Shown here: in pieces, positions 25,770 through 34,482 of the stretch | Numbering within the stretch: the first letter of the stretch is position 1 | Layout: every line of letters begins with the position of its first letter | Assembly (NCBI GenBank): GCA_937888905.1 | Contig: CALATA010000022.1 | Span: 1 to 64,000, forward strand | Length of the DNA stretch: 64,000 bases | DNA from: Terrimonas sp937888905 | Lineage (GTDB): Bacteria > Bacteroidota > Bacteroidia > Chitinophagales > Chitinophagaceae | Direction: 5' to 3' | Translations under genes and position numbers: made by a program | The notes under the pieces: model-generated | The model's input: only the letters and a program-made list of their open reading frames with translations | What the model was told of the DNA's origin: nothing | Database searches by the model: none

Positions 25770-26279
25770 ATGCAAGGCAAAAAAAAATCTTACCGGCTGC
25801 TGACCTTTGTGCTTTTATTGACCATGACAAGCTTCTTTTCCTGTTCAAAGGATGGAGACAGTGATGGCGAAGCAGATGATGCATTTATCGAGTTTACCAT
25901 CAGCGGCACCACTTACCGTTACAATAATTGCGCGATCGTAAAAGGTATCGCCTCCGGAGGCTACAACCGATACGTCATTTCGGGTCAGCAAGGCAATACG
26001 CTGAACCAAAACGCCATACAGATCGAAGTGACACCCAACGTTCCCGGTGCAGAACTTCAACCCGGCGAACTTTCCACTTCGAACACATTTATCCGTTTCT
26101 ATTACACCGATGGAACGGGCAGAAGTTTCTCCAGTGCAGGCACCAGCCCTTTACCTTCAATGCAGGTGTCCGCCATCACCAGCAGAAAAGTGAATGTATC
26201 AACCTTTAATGCGCGGCTGACCGACGGCACTATCACACAGACCATGACCGGCTCCCTCAGCGCCAGATGGACGCAGTGA
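25770..26279 (+). CDS. Hypothetical lipoprotein
   Basis: A 169-residue lipoprotein: N-terminal KKKS, hydrophobic core, lipobox FFSC with Cys25, then an acidic linker (KDGDSDGEADDA) like those that direct Bacteroidota lipoproteins to the surface. The remainder is predicted to be beta-rich (FTISGTTYRYNN, IQIEVTPNVPG). No family recognised. It is monocistronic: the upstream gene is divergent and a bidirectional terminator follows. Confidence 0.7.
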   Translation: MQGKKKSYRLLTFVLLLTMTSFFSCSKDGDSDGEADDAFIEFTISGTTYRYNNCAIVKGIASGGYNRYVISGQQGNTLNQNAIQIEVTPNVPGAELQPGELSTSNTFIRFYYTDGTGRSFSSAGTSPLPSMQVSAITSRKVNVSTFNARLTDGTITQTMTGSLSARWTQ

Positions 26280-26350
26280 GGGCAATAAGTGAATGATGAA
26301 TAGGCAATAGTGAATAAACAGCCCGTATCACTCTTTTGACTTTTAAATTT

Positions 26351-26380
26351 AAAAGCCCGCTTTTCAGGAAGCGGGCTTTT
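26351..26380. terminator. Bidirectional intrinsic terminator
   Basis: AAAAGCCCGCTT and AAGCGGGCTTTT are perfect 12-bp arms with loop TTCAGG, giving a T-run on both strands. It lies between the convergent lipoprotein gene and the phosphodiesterase operon. Confidence 0.92.
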
Positions 26381-26387
26381 GCCTGTT

Positions 26388-26406
26388 TACTTAATACTTA
26401 TTACTT
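26388..26406. repeat. 19-bp gene-3'-end repeat, copy 2
   Basis: Read on the minus strand this is AAGTAATAAGTATTAAGTA, identical to 15455-15473. It starts within the TAA stop codon of the phosphodiesterase gene. Confidence 0.75.
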
Positions 26407-27748
26407 AAAAACTTACAACTTCTTTATACAAGCTTTCACGCGCCTCCCTGAACGGAACATTCAGCAGCTTCGCTATCAGCGGTGCAATATCAACCAGCTT
26501 CATCTCCTTTATCACCACACCATTCTTTATTCCCGCGCCAAATGCTACAAACCCTGTTTGTATTTCGCGGAAGTCGGGATAGTATCCATGTGCGCCACCT
26601 TTTCCCTTAGCTACTAATGTACCTGTTGCACGGGCATTGATGGATACACCCTGTACGGCGGCCAATGCCAGCGCGGCACGCGGATCAGCGCCTATTTTTA
26701 TTAATTCCGGTTTTCCCACCAGGCGATACATACGGCGGATGGAATCGGGTTGCTGGTCCATCAGCGTGCGTACTTTATTCAATGTCGTTTTATCCGTGCT
26801 GTCTTTCAATTGCAGAAATACAGAACCGCCTCCGGAATGAAATTGCGCTTTCCATTGACGGCCGGGACCATCTTTCGCGTCCATCAGACCGGCTTGCACC
26901 AGCAAAATATTTGGCGAAAAACTTTTGCGTACATCTACAAATCCGTGATCGCCGGTGATGATGATCACGGTGCTGTCCTGCATCCCGCTCAGTCTTACCG
27001 TTTCCATCAGGCTGCCGATTACGCGGTCTGCATTGGCTATTGCCGCTTTTACTAATTGGCCCTGACGGCCTTCCGCATGTTCGGCATGATCCACACCGGG
27101 CAGGTGTAAGGTGAGTAAAGCAGGCTTGTACGTGCGGAACAAGTAAGCCGCCACACGCCCGAGGTTCTCATCCATCTTTGAGTAATTGATGTTGAGATCG
27201 ATGGCTTCCATTTCGCCGGTGGCCTTGCGCTGTACTTCTTCAAATAATCCTTTTGGTGTTGCATGAAGACTTGTCGGCTCGCGGCGATCCAGCGGATTCT
27301 TTATCGTGAAGGCTTCCGGAATATTGTAATCTACCGGTGCGCCTACCGATACGGGCCACGAAACGGAGGCACTGATGCGTCCCGCTTTTTTCATCGCCGC
27401 CCATAAGGTTTCGGTTTTGATCAATTCCGTTTCGCTGTTCCAGATACCTGTAGCGCCCTCCGGCTGAAACGGTGTATTGTAATATATACCGTGTTCAGCC
27501 GGGTAAGCGCCTGTGATAAGGGTGGTGTGCGAGGGATAGGTTACGGATGGAAAAATACCGTCAACGCCTTTGGCCATCACACCCTGGCGCGCCAGCAATT
27601 GAATATTAGGTGCCGGCCACATCGTGTCCTGGTAAAAGTCGGGACGGAATCCATCCACACTCACCATGATCACATGGGCAGGGCGTTGTTGTGCCTGCAT
27701 TGCCACGCTTTGCAGGCAAACAAACACGAGAAGTATAACAACCCGCAT
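26405..27748 (-). CDS. Secreted nucleotide pyrophosphatase/phosphodiesterase (NPP family)
   Basis: A 447-residue alkaline-phosphatase-superfamily enzyme that cleaves phosphodiester or pyrophosphate bonds outside the cytoplasm. Signal peptide to about residue 20. Two-zinc site residues are all visible: Asp32 in MVSVDGFRPDF, the nucleophile Thr70 in FPSVTYPSHTTLITG, the GVDHAEH segment, TGDHG, and the C-terminal GAHGYYPD. GAYPAEHGIYYN after the nucleophile is typical of the NPP family. Length fits bacterial NPP. It is the last gene of an operon with SusC, SusD and an HD phosphohydrolase; 21 bases separate it from the HD gene. Its substrate (nucleotides, sugar nucleotides or phosphodiesters) is not determined by sequence. 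Confidence 0.93.
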   Translation of the reverse strand: MRVVILLVFVCLQSVAMQAQQRPAHVIMVSVDGFRPDFYQDTMWPAPNIQLLARQGVMAKGVDGIFPSVTYPSHTTLITGAYPAEHGIYYNTPFQPEGATGIWNSETELIKTETLWAAMKKAGRISASVSWPVSVGAPVDYNIPEAFTIKNPLDRREPTSLHATPKGLFEEVQRKATGEMEAIDLNINYSKMDENLGRVAAYLFRTYKPALLTLHLPGVDHAEHAEGRQGQLVKAAIANADRVIGSLMETVRLSGMQDSTVIIITGDHGFVDVRKSFSPNILLVQAGLMDAKDGPGRQWKAQFHSGGGSVFLQLKDSTDKTTLNKVRTLMDQQPDSIRRMYRLVGKPELIKIGADPRAALALAAVQGVSINARATGTLVAKGKGGAHGYYPDFREIQTGFVAFGAGIKNGVVIKEMKLVDIAPLIAKLLNVPFREARESLYKEVVSF

Positions 27749-27769
27749 AGTTATTTATTTTATTGTGCG

Positions 27770-28474
27770 TTACGGAAGTGTACTGATTTCCCAGTTCACA
27801 TTGGCACGCGCACGCTCTTCGTAGAGCTGATGAAAAAAATCTGTTTTGAAAATACGTGGCATCTTCAGAAAATATTGCAGCACACGTTTACGACCTGCAT
27901 CAAAGTTGGGTGAGCTGGCATATTCCTTCCGCACATTGATAACATATTGCTGATAGTACGGCAGGTCGAGCCCGAGTATAGACATGTCCGCATCGTTGAA
28001 CAGGTTTATATCCATATCCGGCGACAGCGCATGTGTTTTGGTAGCGCGGATCAGGCTGTCCACTTTCACGATCTTTTCTTTCGCCAATCCTGTTTTAGTG
28101 AGTTGTGTTACTGCCAGCTCGGCGCTGCGCTCTTCATCACGGTGATCGGCCGATCCGTAAATGATATCGTGATACACCATCGCCAGGATCAGCGCATCCC
28201 AATCCTGCACCAGCTTCCGGCATTTAGAGAGTTGGTTATAAAAATTGGAGATGTGCTCGAGATTATGATAAAAGCGGGTAGGGCCTGTATACAATTGTAC
28301 CGCCTCCGCCCACAGTGAGTCGGCTGTGGCTTTGCTGCCGGTATAACCGGTGATGATGCGCCGGAATTCTATTCCCGCTTCTTTTGCCGTGGAATCAATT
28401 TTCATCTGCGCAATTACGGTATTTGTAAACAATACCAGCAGCAAAACAAAAGGAATTCTTTTTATAAAATGCAT
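27770..28474 (-). CDS. Exported HD-superfamily phosphohydrolase
   Basis: A 234-residue protein of the predicted metal-dependent HD-domain group COG4339. Metal ligands are seen as HNLEH (His70, His74), YHD (His102-Asp103) and NDAD (Asp161/Asp163). Most relatives I know of are cytoplasmic proteins of about 200 residues; here an extra N-terminal hydrophobic segment (IKRIPFVLLLVLFTNTVIAQ) looks like a cleavable signal peptide, placing the enzyme in the periplasm. It lies six bases after susD and 21 before the NPP gene, so all four are probably one message. A phosphomonoesterase acting after the NPP is plausible but inferred. Confidence 0.85.
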   Translation of the reverse strand: MHFIKRIPFVLLLVLFTNTVIAQMKIDSTAKEAGIEFRRIITGYTGSKATADSLWAEAVQLYTGPTRFYHNLEHISNFYNQLSKCRKLVQDWDALILAMVYHDIIYGSADHRDEERSAELAVTQLTKTGLAKEKIVKVDSLIRATKTHALSPDMDINLFNDADMSILGLDLPYYQQYVINVRKEYASSPNFDAGRKRVLQYFLKMPRIFKTDFFHQLYEERARANVNWEISTLP

Positions 28475-28480
28475 CTCCGT

Positions 28481-29911
28481 TTATTTAAGAAGTGGTAGTA
28501 CCCCGGCAGCAGTTTGCTGTTGTACCAATACTTTGTTCATGTCGTGCTTCATGGTAACGATACCTGCTGTACGGTCATAGGTAAAATCATCCATGCCCAG
28601 TTGCCCGGGAATATAGGCCGGAATGGTTGCGATCGTTTGTGCATCGGTTACATTCGGGTTGTTTTGTTTTTCTACCTGGGAAATGGGAAAACGGATTCCG
28701 AGATCGGTCATGCGGCGTCCTTCGGATAGAAAGATTTCCTGGCGCATCAGGCACAACAGGTAAACGAGTTCATCTTTGGTGCCGGCGGCATCGATATCTG
28801 TGGTTTTTACCGATGTACCGGAAACTCTTTTCACCGTAATGTTGCCGGCCTGCCGGTCGAGAATAAATCCTGAGCGCGCAGGAGAAGCTGCATCAAATTT
28901 TACCTGCACAGTAGCGAGGAGCGGATAGTCGCTGCGGTTGCCTTTGCGTTGTTGTGTAGCGGCATTAACCGATGCAGTCGGGCGGGCATTGACCACATTC
29001 GTGATCAATTGTTTCAACGTCGTGCGTGCATCATTCAGCAGGTTGCTGCCCAGTTGCGCTTCCGCAACGATCAGGAATGCTTCTTCCCCTTTCAGAATAG
29101 CAACCGGCTTCTGGTCGGCAGACGCATTGCCTACGTGATAGTATTTCGGATCGAGAAAGTCGAGACGTGGAAGTGGCGCAAACGTATTGGTAGAACTACT
29201 GAACGTATTTGATTGCATGGTGTTGGACACGCCGTTGATGCCATCGTATACAGCATTCAATACCAGCGTCGGCGCAGTAGTAATGATGGTCTGCGCAGTG
29301 GCCTGCGCGTTGGTCCGATCACCCAGATTATAATATGCGCGGGCCTTTGCCAATGTGTAATTATTTTTCTTGTTAGGGTCCAATTGCAGGCTGATGGCTT
29401 TGTCAAAATAAGCAATCGCTTTGCGCAGGATATCGCCGGAGCTGACAACAGGACCGTTCGCTTCCAGCGGCAACCCTTTATATAGTTCGGATGCCAGTAT
29501 GCAGGCATACCCACCGAGAAAGTTCATTTCGGCTTTGATGTCGTTCGTAGCAGTAACGTCGGCAGGCGCCACCTGGTTGATGCCATATTCCGCCATTTGA
29601 TAAAGACGGCCGACAGCACGCTGCATGTTATCAACGTCGAGATCAGAAAAAAGAATGGTCGGAATGTCGAACACTTTATTGGAAAGGGAGCTGTTGTTAT
29701 AGTAGTTATCAGACGTGATTTCGGTGAAAGAAACCACTTCGTTCAACGTAAGTGCCAACTGGCGATACATCCCGTTGAGCCAGATGGAAGAAGATTGCGT
29801 AGTGCCGACAAAAGATTTGTCGGTGATGTTGGGGTTCTCAACATCTTTGAGCTGGCAGGAAGCCATTAGAGCCACAGCAGCTACACAAAAGATTGCGGAT
29901 ATATTTTTCAT
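28481..29911 (-). CDS. SusD/RagB-family lipoprotein of phosphoesterase locus
   Basis: A 476-residue SusD-like lipoprotein (lipobox MASC, Cys19). Family features include SIWLNGMYRQLALT, NFLGGYACILASELYKGLPL, TLAKARAYYNLGDRTNA, the internal KGEEAFLIVAEAQL block and the C-terminal RQEIFLSEGRRMTDLGIRFP block, matching RagB/SusD architecture with a divergent N-terminal part. It follows the SusC gene by 21 bases and precedes the HD gene by six. It should cap the SusC barrel on the cell surface. No glycosidase is nearby, so its ligand may not be a plain glycan. Confidence 0.92.
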   Translation of the reverse strand: MKNISAIFCVAAVALMASCQLKDVENPNITDKSFVGTTQSSSIWLNGMYRQLALTLNEVVSFTEITSDNYYNNSSLSNKVFDIPTILFSDLDVDNMQRAVGRLYQMAEYGINQVAPADVTATNDIKAEMNFLGGYACILASELYKGLPLEANGPVVSSGDILRKAIAYFDKAISLQLDPNKKNNYTLAKARAYYNLGDRTNAQATAQTIITTAPTLVLNAVYDGINGVSNTMQSNTFSSSTNTFAPLPRLDFLDPKYYHVGNASADQKPVAILKGEEAFLIVAEAQLGSNLLNDARTTLKQLITNVVNARPTASVNAATQQRKGNRSDYPLLATVQVKFDAASPARSGFILDRQAGNITVKRVSGTSVKTTDIDAAGTKDELVYLLCLMRQEIFLSEGRRMTDLGIRFPISQVEKQNNPNVTDAQTIATIPAYIPGQLGMDDFTYDRTAGIVTMKHDMNKVLVQQQTAAGVLPLLK

Positions 29912-29932
29912 AAATAAAATACTGTTAGGTTT

Positions 29933-32821
29933 TTAAAAATTCACACGGATCGTACCAATAAACTGACGGGGCATTGAATATGCCGCATAGTTGAGACCAC
30001 CTGTTGTTGCAGAGCCTTGTCCTTGTGCCCCACCCGCCATTACGGCTTCAGGGTCGGAAGAAGAAGCGGTAAAGTTGAAGGGGTTTACTGCGGTTGCTCC
30101 GATTGTGAGTTGCTTGATGTACTTACCGGTCACGTTTTTACCAAATTCGTATACCAACCCGATCGTACGGATTTTGATGAAATCACTTTTCTCCACAAAC
30201 AATTGCGAATAGTTCAGCCAGTTGGTAGCGCCATGTGCAGCGATTTCTGCAGCGGGCACTCCTTCTGTTGAAGCGCCGTAGTTGATACGGAATTGTTTGT
30301 CCCAATTGTGTAAGTAACCGCCTTGCTGATAGTCGGCATTGGCAAAAAGAGAAAGTGATTTATAACGCACATTCAGTCCTGCGCTGCCGGTAAGTGTAGG
30401 AATGGTGGAACCCAGGAAAGATTGCGGAACATAACTTTCGAGCACACCGTTTTTAAATGTGCCGAAGTTGCCGCTGATATAACCAACAGGATAACCTTCT
30501 TTGACGACGGTTTGTACCGTACGTGAAGTCATTCCGTTCAGGTTGAAAGAGGGAGCTCCACCAGTGCTTACCACGAGGTTGTCAACCGTATTGGCAGAAG
30601 CCCTTACGCGAACATCCCAGTCTTTTGTTTCCATAACAGATACCACTGCTGCAAACTCCCAGCCTTTGTTGGTGATAAGGCCGATGTTGCGCAAGGTATT
30701 GGTCTGGCCGGTTGAAGCGGCAGGAGGCACCACGAACAGCGCGTCGCGTGTTTCATTGTTGAAATAGCTGATGGTGAGTGATACTTTATTTTTCCAGAGA
30801 CCAAGATCAACACCCACTTCTTTTGAATAAGACTTCTCAGGCTTGAGCTGATCGTTGCCCGGCTGACCGAAGGTGGCTGATTGTCCGCCATTGAAACCGG
30901 TGAAAGCGATTGTGCGCTCATGAGCGAAAGGTGTAGGGAAAATACCCGCAACACCATAGTTGGCGCGGATCTTAACAGTTTTGACAAAGTCCTGGTTCCA
31001 GTTGGTGAAGAAGGGTTCTGCACTCAGGATATAAGAAAGACCGACCTTGGGATAATATTGTGTGCCGATAGAAGAACCGAAAGCTGAGTTGTTGTCGCCA
31101 CGGACACCGAGGTCGAGATAATAACGGTTTTTATAACCAACGTTTTCCTGCACAAATACACCGGAGTTCACCACAACAGAAAGATATTCGTTGCTTGTAC
31201 GTGTAGCAGCCTGACCCACGGTCAATGCTCCATCGCGAATATCCTGACCGATATAGGAAATCTGGTGATCCTGGTTGCGGAACAACTGTGTACCGGCGGT
31301 TGTAAGGAAAGAGAAGTCACCGACCTTTGCATCATACTGACCAGTAAGTTCGAAGGTAAGACCAAGGAAATTACGGTCATACTTGCTCAATGAACCGGTT
31401 GTATTGGAACGGATATGACGGTTGAATGCGTTGGAAACAACAGACTGTTCTGTCTGCGTGCGATAATCAACACCAAATGTTCCTTTGAAAACAAGGTTCT
31501 TCAGCGGTTGCAGTTTCAGTACCTGTGACGTCTGGAAGCGGTTCACTTTAGAGGTATTGTTCATGAGCATCTCTGCGGAGTCCACAAAAGATTTCACGCG
31601 CGCAAATTCTGCTTCGGAAAGCGAATCTAATTTGGGATTGAAGCCGGGACCGATGATCTTGGAAGCACCGTCTTCAGCAAACCAGAGTGCAGAGTAACCG
31701 CCGGAATTACCGTTACGTGTACGGCGCAGGTTCTGGTTGTTATAACTAAAAGAAGATTCGTAAGTCAGGGAGTTGATCAGACGGGCATGAAAGCCTGTGC
31801 GGAAATCAATCTTCTTTATCTGGTTCTGGTTGTGGATCAGCACACCTTGTGATTCGCTGTAAGCTGCAGCCATGCTGAATCCGAAGTCGCTGTTACCGCC
31901 GTCCATGCCTATGCTGTATTTCTGATAGGCACCGTTCTGGAACAGCAGGTCTTTTGTGCGGTTAAAATACAGGTAATCGTTGGTGGGTGTTTCTAAGCCG
32001 AGATCGATAGAAGCACGGAAGTTGGCTTTGCCGGATCCTCTTTTTTTGGTGAAGATCTGCAGCACACCGTTAGCAGCATCGGAGCCGTATAACGTAGTAG
32101 CGGCACCACCGTTGATAAATTCAATCTTTTCGATATTCTCTACGGGAATGTCGGCAAGCGAACTGGTAGAAGCGCCTTGCGAAATACCGCCGGACAAGGT
32201 CATGCCGAGCATAGGCGCCGTGTTGAGGTTGTCAACGCGCACACCATCTATATATACAATAGGTGTAGAGTTGGCGAAGGCGGAATTGAAACCTCTTGTC
32301 TGAATGATGGAAGTAGCGCCGGCCTGGCCTGCGGACATTTTGAACTGTGCGTTGGGTACCTGCGATTGTAGCAACTGATCGATACGGTTTTGCGGAAGGT
32401 TGCGCAATTGTGCTTCTGAAATAGAAGTAACGTTTGTTGACAAACGGCGCTTGTTTACGTTCAGCCCCTGACCGGTAACAACTACTTCGTTGAGTTTAAC
32501 CAGGTCTTCTGACATGCGCACTTCCAATGGAGAAGTGGCGGCGGACGGATCGATTTTTCTCTCTACCGGTTGAAAGCCCACTGCGGTGAACGACAATGTG
32601 TAGTTGGTTTGCGCAGTTTTCAATGCGGGCAGATCAAATGAAAAACGGCCGTTGACATCTGTAACGGCACCGGCAGTGGCACCGCTTACGGTGATGTTAA
32701 CGCCGGAGATTCCTGTATTACGTGTGGCATCCAACACAACGCCTTGCAGTTTTTGCTGCGCTGCGGCTTGTTGCACCCACAATAATAGAAGGAAAAGTGA
32801 AGTTAGTTTTGCTACTCTCAT
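29933..32821 (-). CDS. SusC/RagA-family TonB-dependent transporter of phosphoesterase locus
   Basis: A 962-residue outer-membrane TonB-dependent receptor, short for a SusC. Signal peptide ends at AAAQQ (about 21); a CarboxypepD_reg-like domain follows (LQGVVLDATRNTGISGVNI), then the TonB-box region (LNEVVVTGQG, about 114), plug motifs IVYIDGVRVDNL and GGAATTLYGSDAANGVLQI, and a barrel ending IGTIRVNF. No STN domain and no adjacent sigma/anti-sigma or HTCS gene is seen, so regulation is unknown. It heads a four-gene minus-strand operon with SusD, an HD phosphohydrolase and an NPP enzyme. It probably imports the product or the intact substrate of those enzymes. Confidence 0.95.
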   Translation of the reverse strand: MRVAKLTSLFLLLLWVQQAAAQQKLQGVVLDATRNTGISGVNITVSGATAGAVTDVNGRFSFDLPALKTAQTNYTLSFTAVGFQPVERKIDPSAATSPLEVRMSEDLVKLNEVVVTGQGLNVNKRRLSTNVTSISEAQLRNLPQNRIDQLLQSQVPNAQFKMSAGQAGATSIIQTRGFNSAFANSTPIVYIDGVRVDNLNTAPMLGMTLSGGISQGASTSSLADIPVENIEKIEFINGGAATTLYGSDAANGVLQIFTKKRGSGKANFRASIDLGLETPTNDYLYFNRTKDLLFQNGAYQKYSIGMDGGNSDFGFSMAAAYSESQGVLIHNQNQIKKIDFRTGFHARLINSLTYESSFSYNNQNLRRTRNGNSGGYSALWFAEDGASKIIGPGFNPKLDSLSEAEFARVKSFVDSAEMLMNNTSKVNRFQTSQVLKLQPLKNLVFKGTFGVDYRTQTEQSVVSNAFNRHIRSNTTGSLSKYDRNFLGLTFELTGQYDAKVGDFSFLTTAGTQLFRNQDHQISYIGQDIRDGALTVGQAATRTSNEYLSVVVNSGVFVQENVGYKNRYYLDLGVRGDNNSAFGSSIGTQYYPKVGLSYILSAEPFFTNWNQDFVKTVKIRANYGVAGIFPTPFAHERTIAFTGFNGGQSATFGQPGNDQLKPEKSYSKEVGVDLGLWKNKVSLTISYFNNETRDALFVVPPAASTGQTNTLRNIGLITNKGWEFAAVVSVMETKDWDVRVRASANTVDNLVVSTGGAPSFNLNGMTSRTVQTVVKEGYPVGYISGNFGTFKNGVLESYVPQSFLGSTIPTLTGSAGLNVRYKSLSLFANADYQQGGYLHNWDKQFRINYGASTEGVPAAEIAAHGATNWLNYSQLFVEKSDFIKIRTIGLVYEFGKNVTGKYIKQLTIGATAVNPFNFTASSSDPEAVMAGGAQGQGSATTGGLNYAAYSMPRQFIGTIRVNF

Positions 32822-33306
32822 GATAACCTTAAGTTTGTTTGGAAAGTCGCAAAGCTCTTCGATGGTTGTTACCTTAACATAAAGTGTTGATTAAGGAATG
32901 GTGAATTGTCAATCGTGAATCGTCAATCGTGAATAAACAGCCGCAGTTGTTTGTGTCCGAAGTTTCCGCATGAAACTTCAATAGGGTTTGCGGATCAGGA
33001 TGGCAATTTCAATTCCTAACTCATCCGATTTCTGAAAATGGCGAGAATTGCTAACTAGTAAAATTGCTTGTCTTTATCATTTTGTGTGCTTCTCACCATA
33101 AGTTTAAGGATACAAATTCGAAACATTAAAATGTTGAACCCTGCCGATTTAGCGCTTCTTTTCCAATAAAAACCTCAATAAACCTTTAACTTAAATACTT
33201 CATGTTAATTTAAATGGCATAGTATGGAACCAGAAAAATTCGGATACAATTGGGCCAAACATCAATCAATTATGTACATATCTTTCATTAACCAAATCTT
33301 AAGTCT
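32822..33306. other. Intergenic region with short tandem repeat
   Basis: This 485-base AT-rich gap separates the divergent susC operon and an unrelated gene. It holds a 14-bp tandem repeat at 32901-32936 (GTGAATTGTCAATC then GTGAATCGTCAATC then GTGAATAA), a small palindrome AACATT-AA-AATGTT at 33122-33135, and TATCTTTC at 33279 as a possible -7 element for the gene at 33307. No gene is seen in it. Confidence 0.6.
32901..32940. repeat. 14-bp tandem repeat, dispersed-module sequence
   Basis: Two and a half units of GTGAATYGTCAATC ending GTGAATAAACAG. The last 12 bases recur exactly at 26310-26321 and related GTGAATAGGTCAAT occurs at 22972-22985 and, inverted, at 15525-15538. Confidence 0.7.
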
Positions 33307-34023
33307 ATGAGAGAAATTGCGAGTTTTTTTTCGGATCCTAAGACAATCATTGCACTTATTGCATTAGTGCTCACCGTTGTCAATATGATACTCTCATTCC
33401 GAAATCAAAAAACCCAAAACAAAAAATGGGAACTTTTGAACGACGCTGATGTTGTGGTAAAAGATGTCATAATAGAGGTTCGGAAGAAGCTGCCGATGGA
33501 GGATGCGAAAAAAATAGCATGGGGATACGATCCGCTTGTTCATACGGACAAAGAAAATCTTGACTTTTGCACTATATCCTATTACCTCGCAGTTTTAGAT
33601 GAAACGGGAAACGAGCTTGACAAAATAAACCCGGTTTTAACGCTGCAAGATCTTCAAAACGAGCTCCAACGAATAGGGTACCCAACCACATCCCCTGTTA
33701 CTGTGGTAAAAATGTTTAATGCGAGGTTTACTATCGAGAATATTGGTAAAACAACAGCCCAAGAATCCACAATTGTCGTTGAAATGCAATATAGTAATAG
33801 AGGATGGAAAATGTTGTCATCATCAGAACGATCAAAAATATCGCTTAGCCCTGGTTTGCCATCGACATACTATGCTCATTTCTTCTTTGACATAAGATTA
33901 GAAATCCCTAAAGAAGTTTTTTTCCAAGTCACCTTGAATTATAAATCTGTCGAAGGAAAAATAGTCAGCAAATTAGTCCCGCTTTCTTGGTCTTCTAGTA
34001 AAAACGCGTGGTTCCGGAAATGA
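33307..34023 (+). CDS. Hypothetical single-pass membrane protein
   Basis: A 238-residue protein with one N-terminal transmembrane helix (about 13-32: IIALIALVLTVVNMILSF) and a soluble domain of mixed charge that ends in predicted beta-strands (FNARFTIENIGKTTAQ, FFQVTLNYKS). No family recognised; the C-terminal half has the feel of an immunoglobulin-like fold with IENIGKTTA. The gene and its upstream region are more AT-rich than neighbours and use many AAA/ATA/TTA codons, which hints at transfer. TATCTTTC 28 bases upstream may be its -7 element. It has no operon partners. Confidence 0.65.
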   Translation: MREIASFFSDPKTIIALIALVLTVVNMILSFRNQKTQNKKWELLNDADVVVKDVIIEVRKKLPMEDAKKIAWGYDPLVHTDKENLDFCTISYYLAVLDETGNELDKINPVLTLQDLQNELQRIGYPTTSPVTVVKMFNARFTIENIGKTTAQESTIVVEMQYSNRGWKMLSSSERSKISLSPGLPSTYYAHFFFDIRLEIPKEVFFQVTLNYKSVEGKIVSKLVPLSWSSSKNAWFRK

Positions 34024-34079
34024 AAAATCGTTTGTTCTACTGACATAGGGCTGTCACAGGCCCATATTACCTTAGCATA

Positions 34080-34457
34080 ATGGAAATTAAAGACGGCAAA
34101 CAAGCAGTATATATGCGCACGCGACAGGAGTGGCGCAACTGGCTGCGCGAAAATGGAAAAATCGAACGTTCGGTGTGGTTGATTCTTTTTCATAAAAACA
34201 ACGACACGCCATCCGTCGATCGTATCGAGGCTACAGAAGAAGCTTTGTGTTTTGGCTGGATCGATAGTCTTTGTAAAAAACGGGAAGACGGCAGTTACTA
34301 TCTCACATTTTCTCCGCGGAATATCAAACGCAGCAATTGGAGCATGCCAAATGTAGAACGTGCGGAACGAATGATCCGCCAGAAGAAAATGACAAAGACC
34401 GGATTGGAGGCGATTATTTATGCGAAGGAAAATGGCAGATGGCCGGGGAAAAAATAA
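34080..34457 (+). CDS. YdeI/OmpD-associated family protein, C-terminally short
   Basis: A 125-residue protein matching the N-terminal domain of the YdeI (bacteriocin-protection) family: RTRQEWRNWLRENG, SVWLILFHKNN, EATEEALCFGWIDSLCKKREDGSYYLTFSPR and the WSMPNVERAERMI block. Full-length members have about 190 residues with a further helical domain after the sequence GRW; here the frame stops at GRWPGKK and nothing like the second domain is present in the 25 bases before the convergent DUF1801 gene. It may therefore be a truncated but still translated protein. TACCTTAG begins 12 bases before the ATG, a possible -7 element for a near-leaderless message. Confidence 0.8.
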   Translation: MEIKDGKQAVYMRTRQEWRNWLRENGKIERSVWLILFHKNNDTPSVDRIEATEEALCFGWIDSLCKKREDGSYYLTFSPRNIKRSNWSMPNVERAERMIRQKKMTKTGLEAIIYAKENGRWPGKK

Positions 34458-34482
34458 AAAAAATTTCCGAAGAAAGCTCTTT

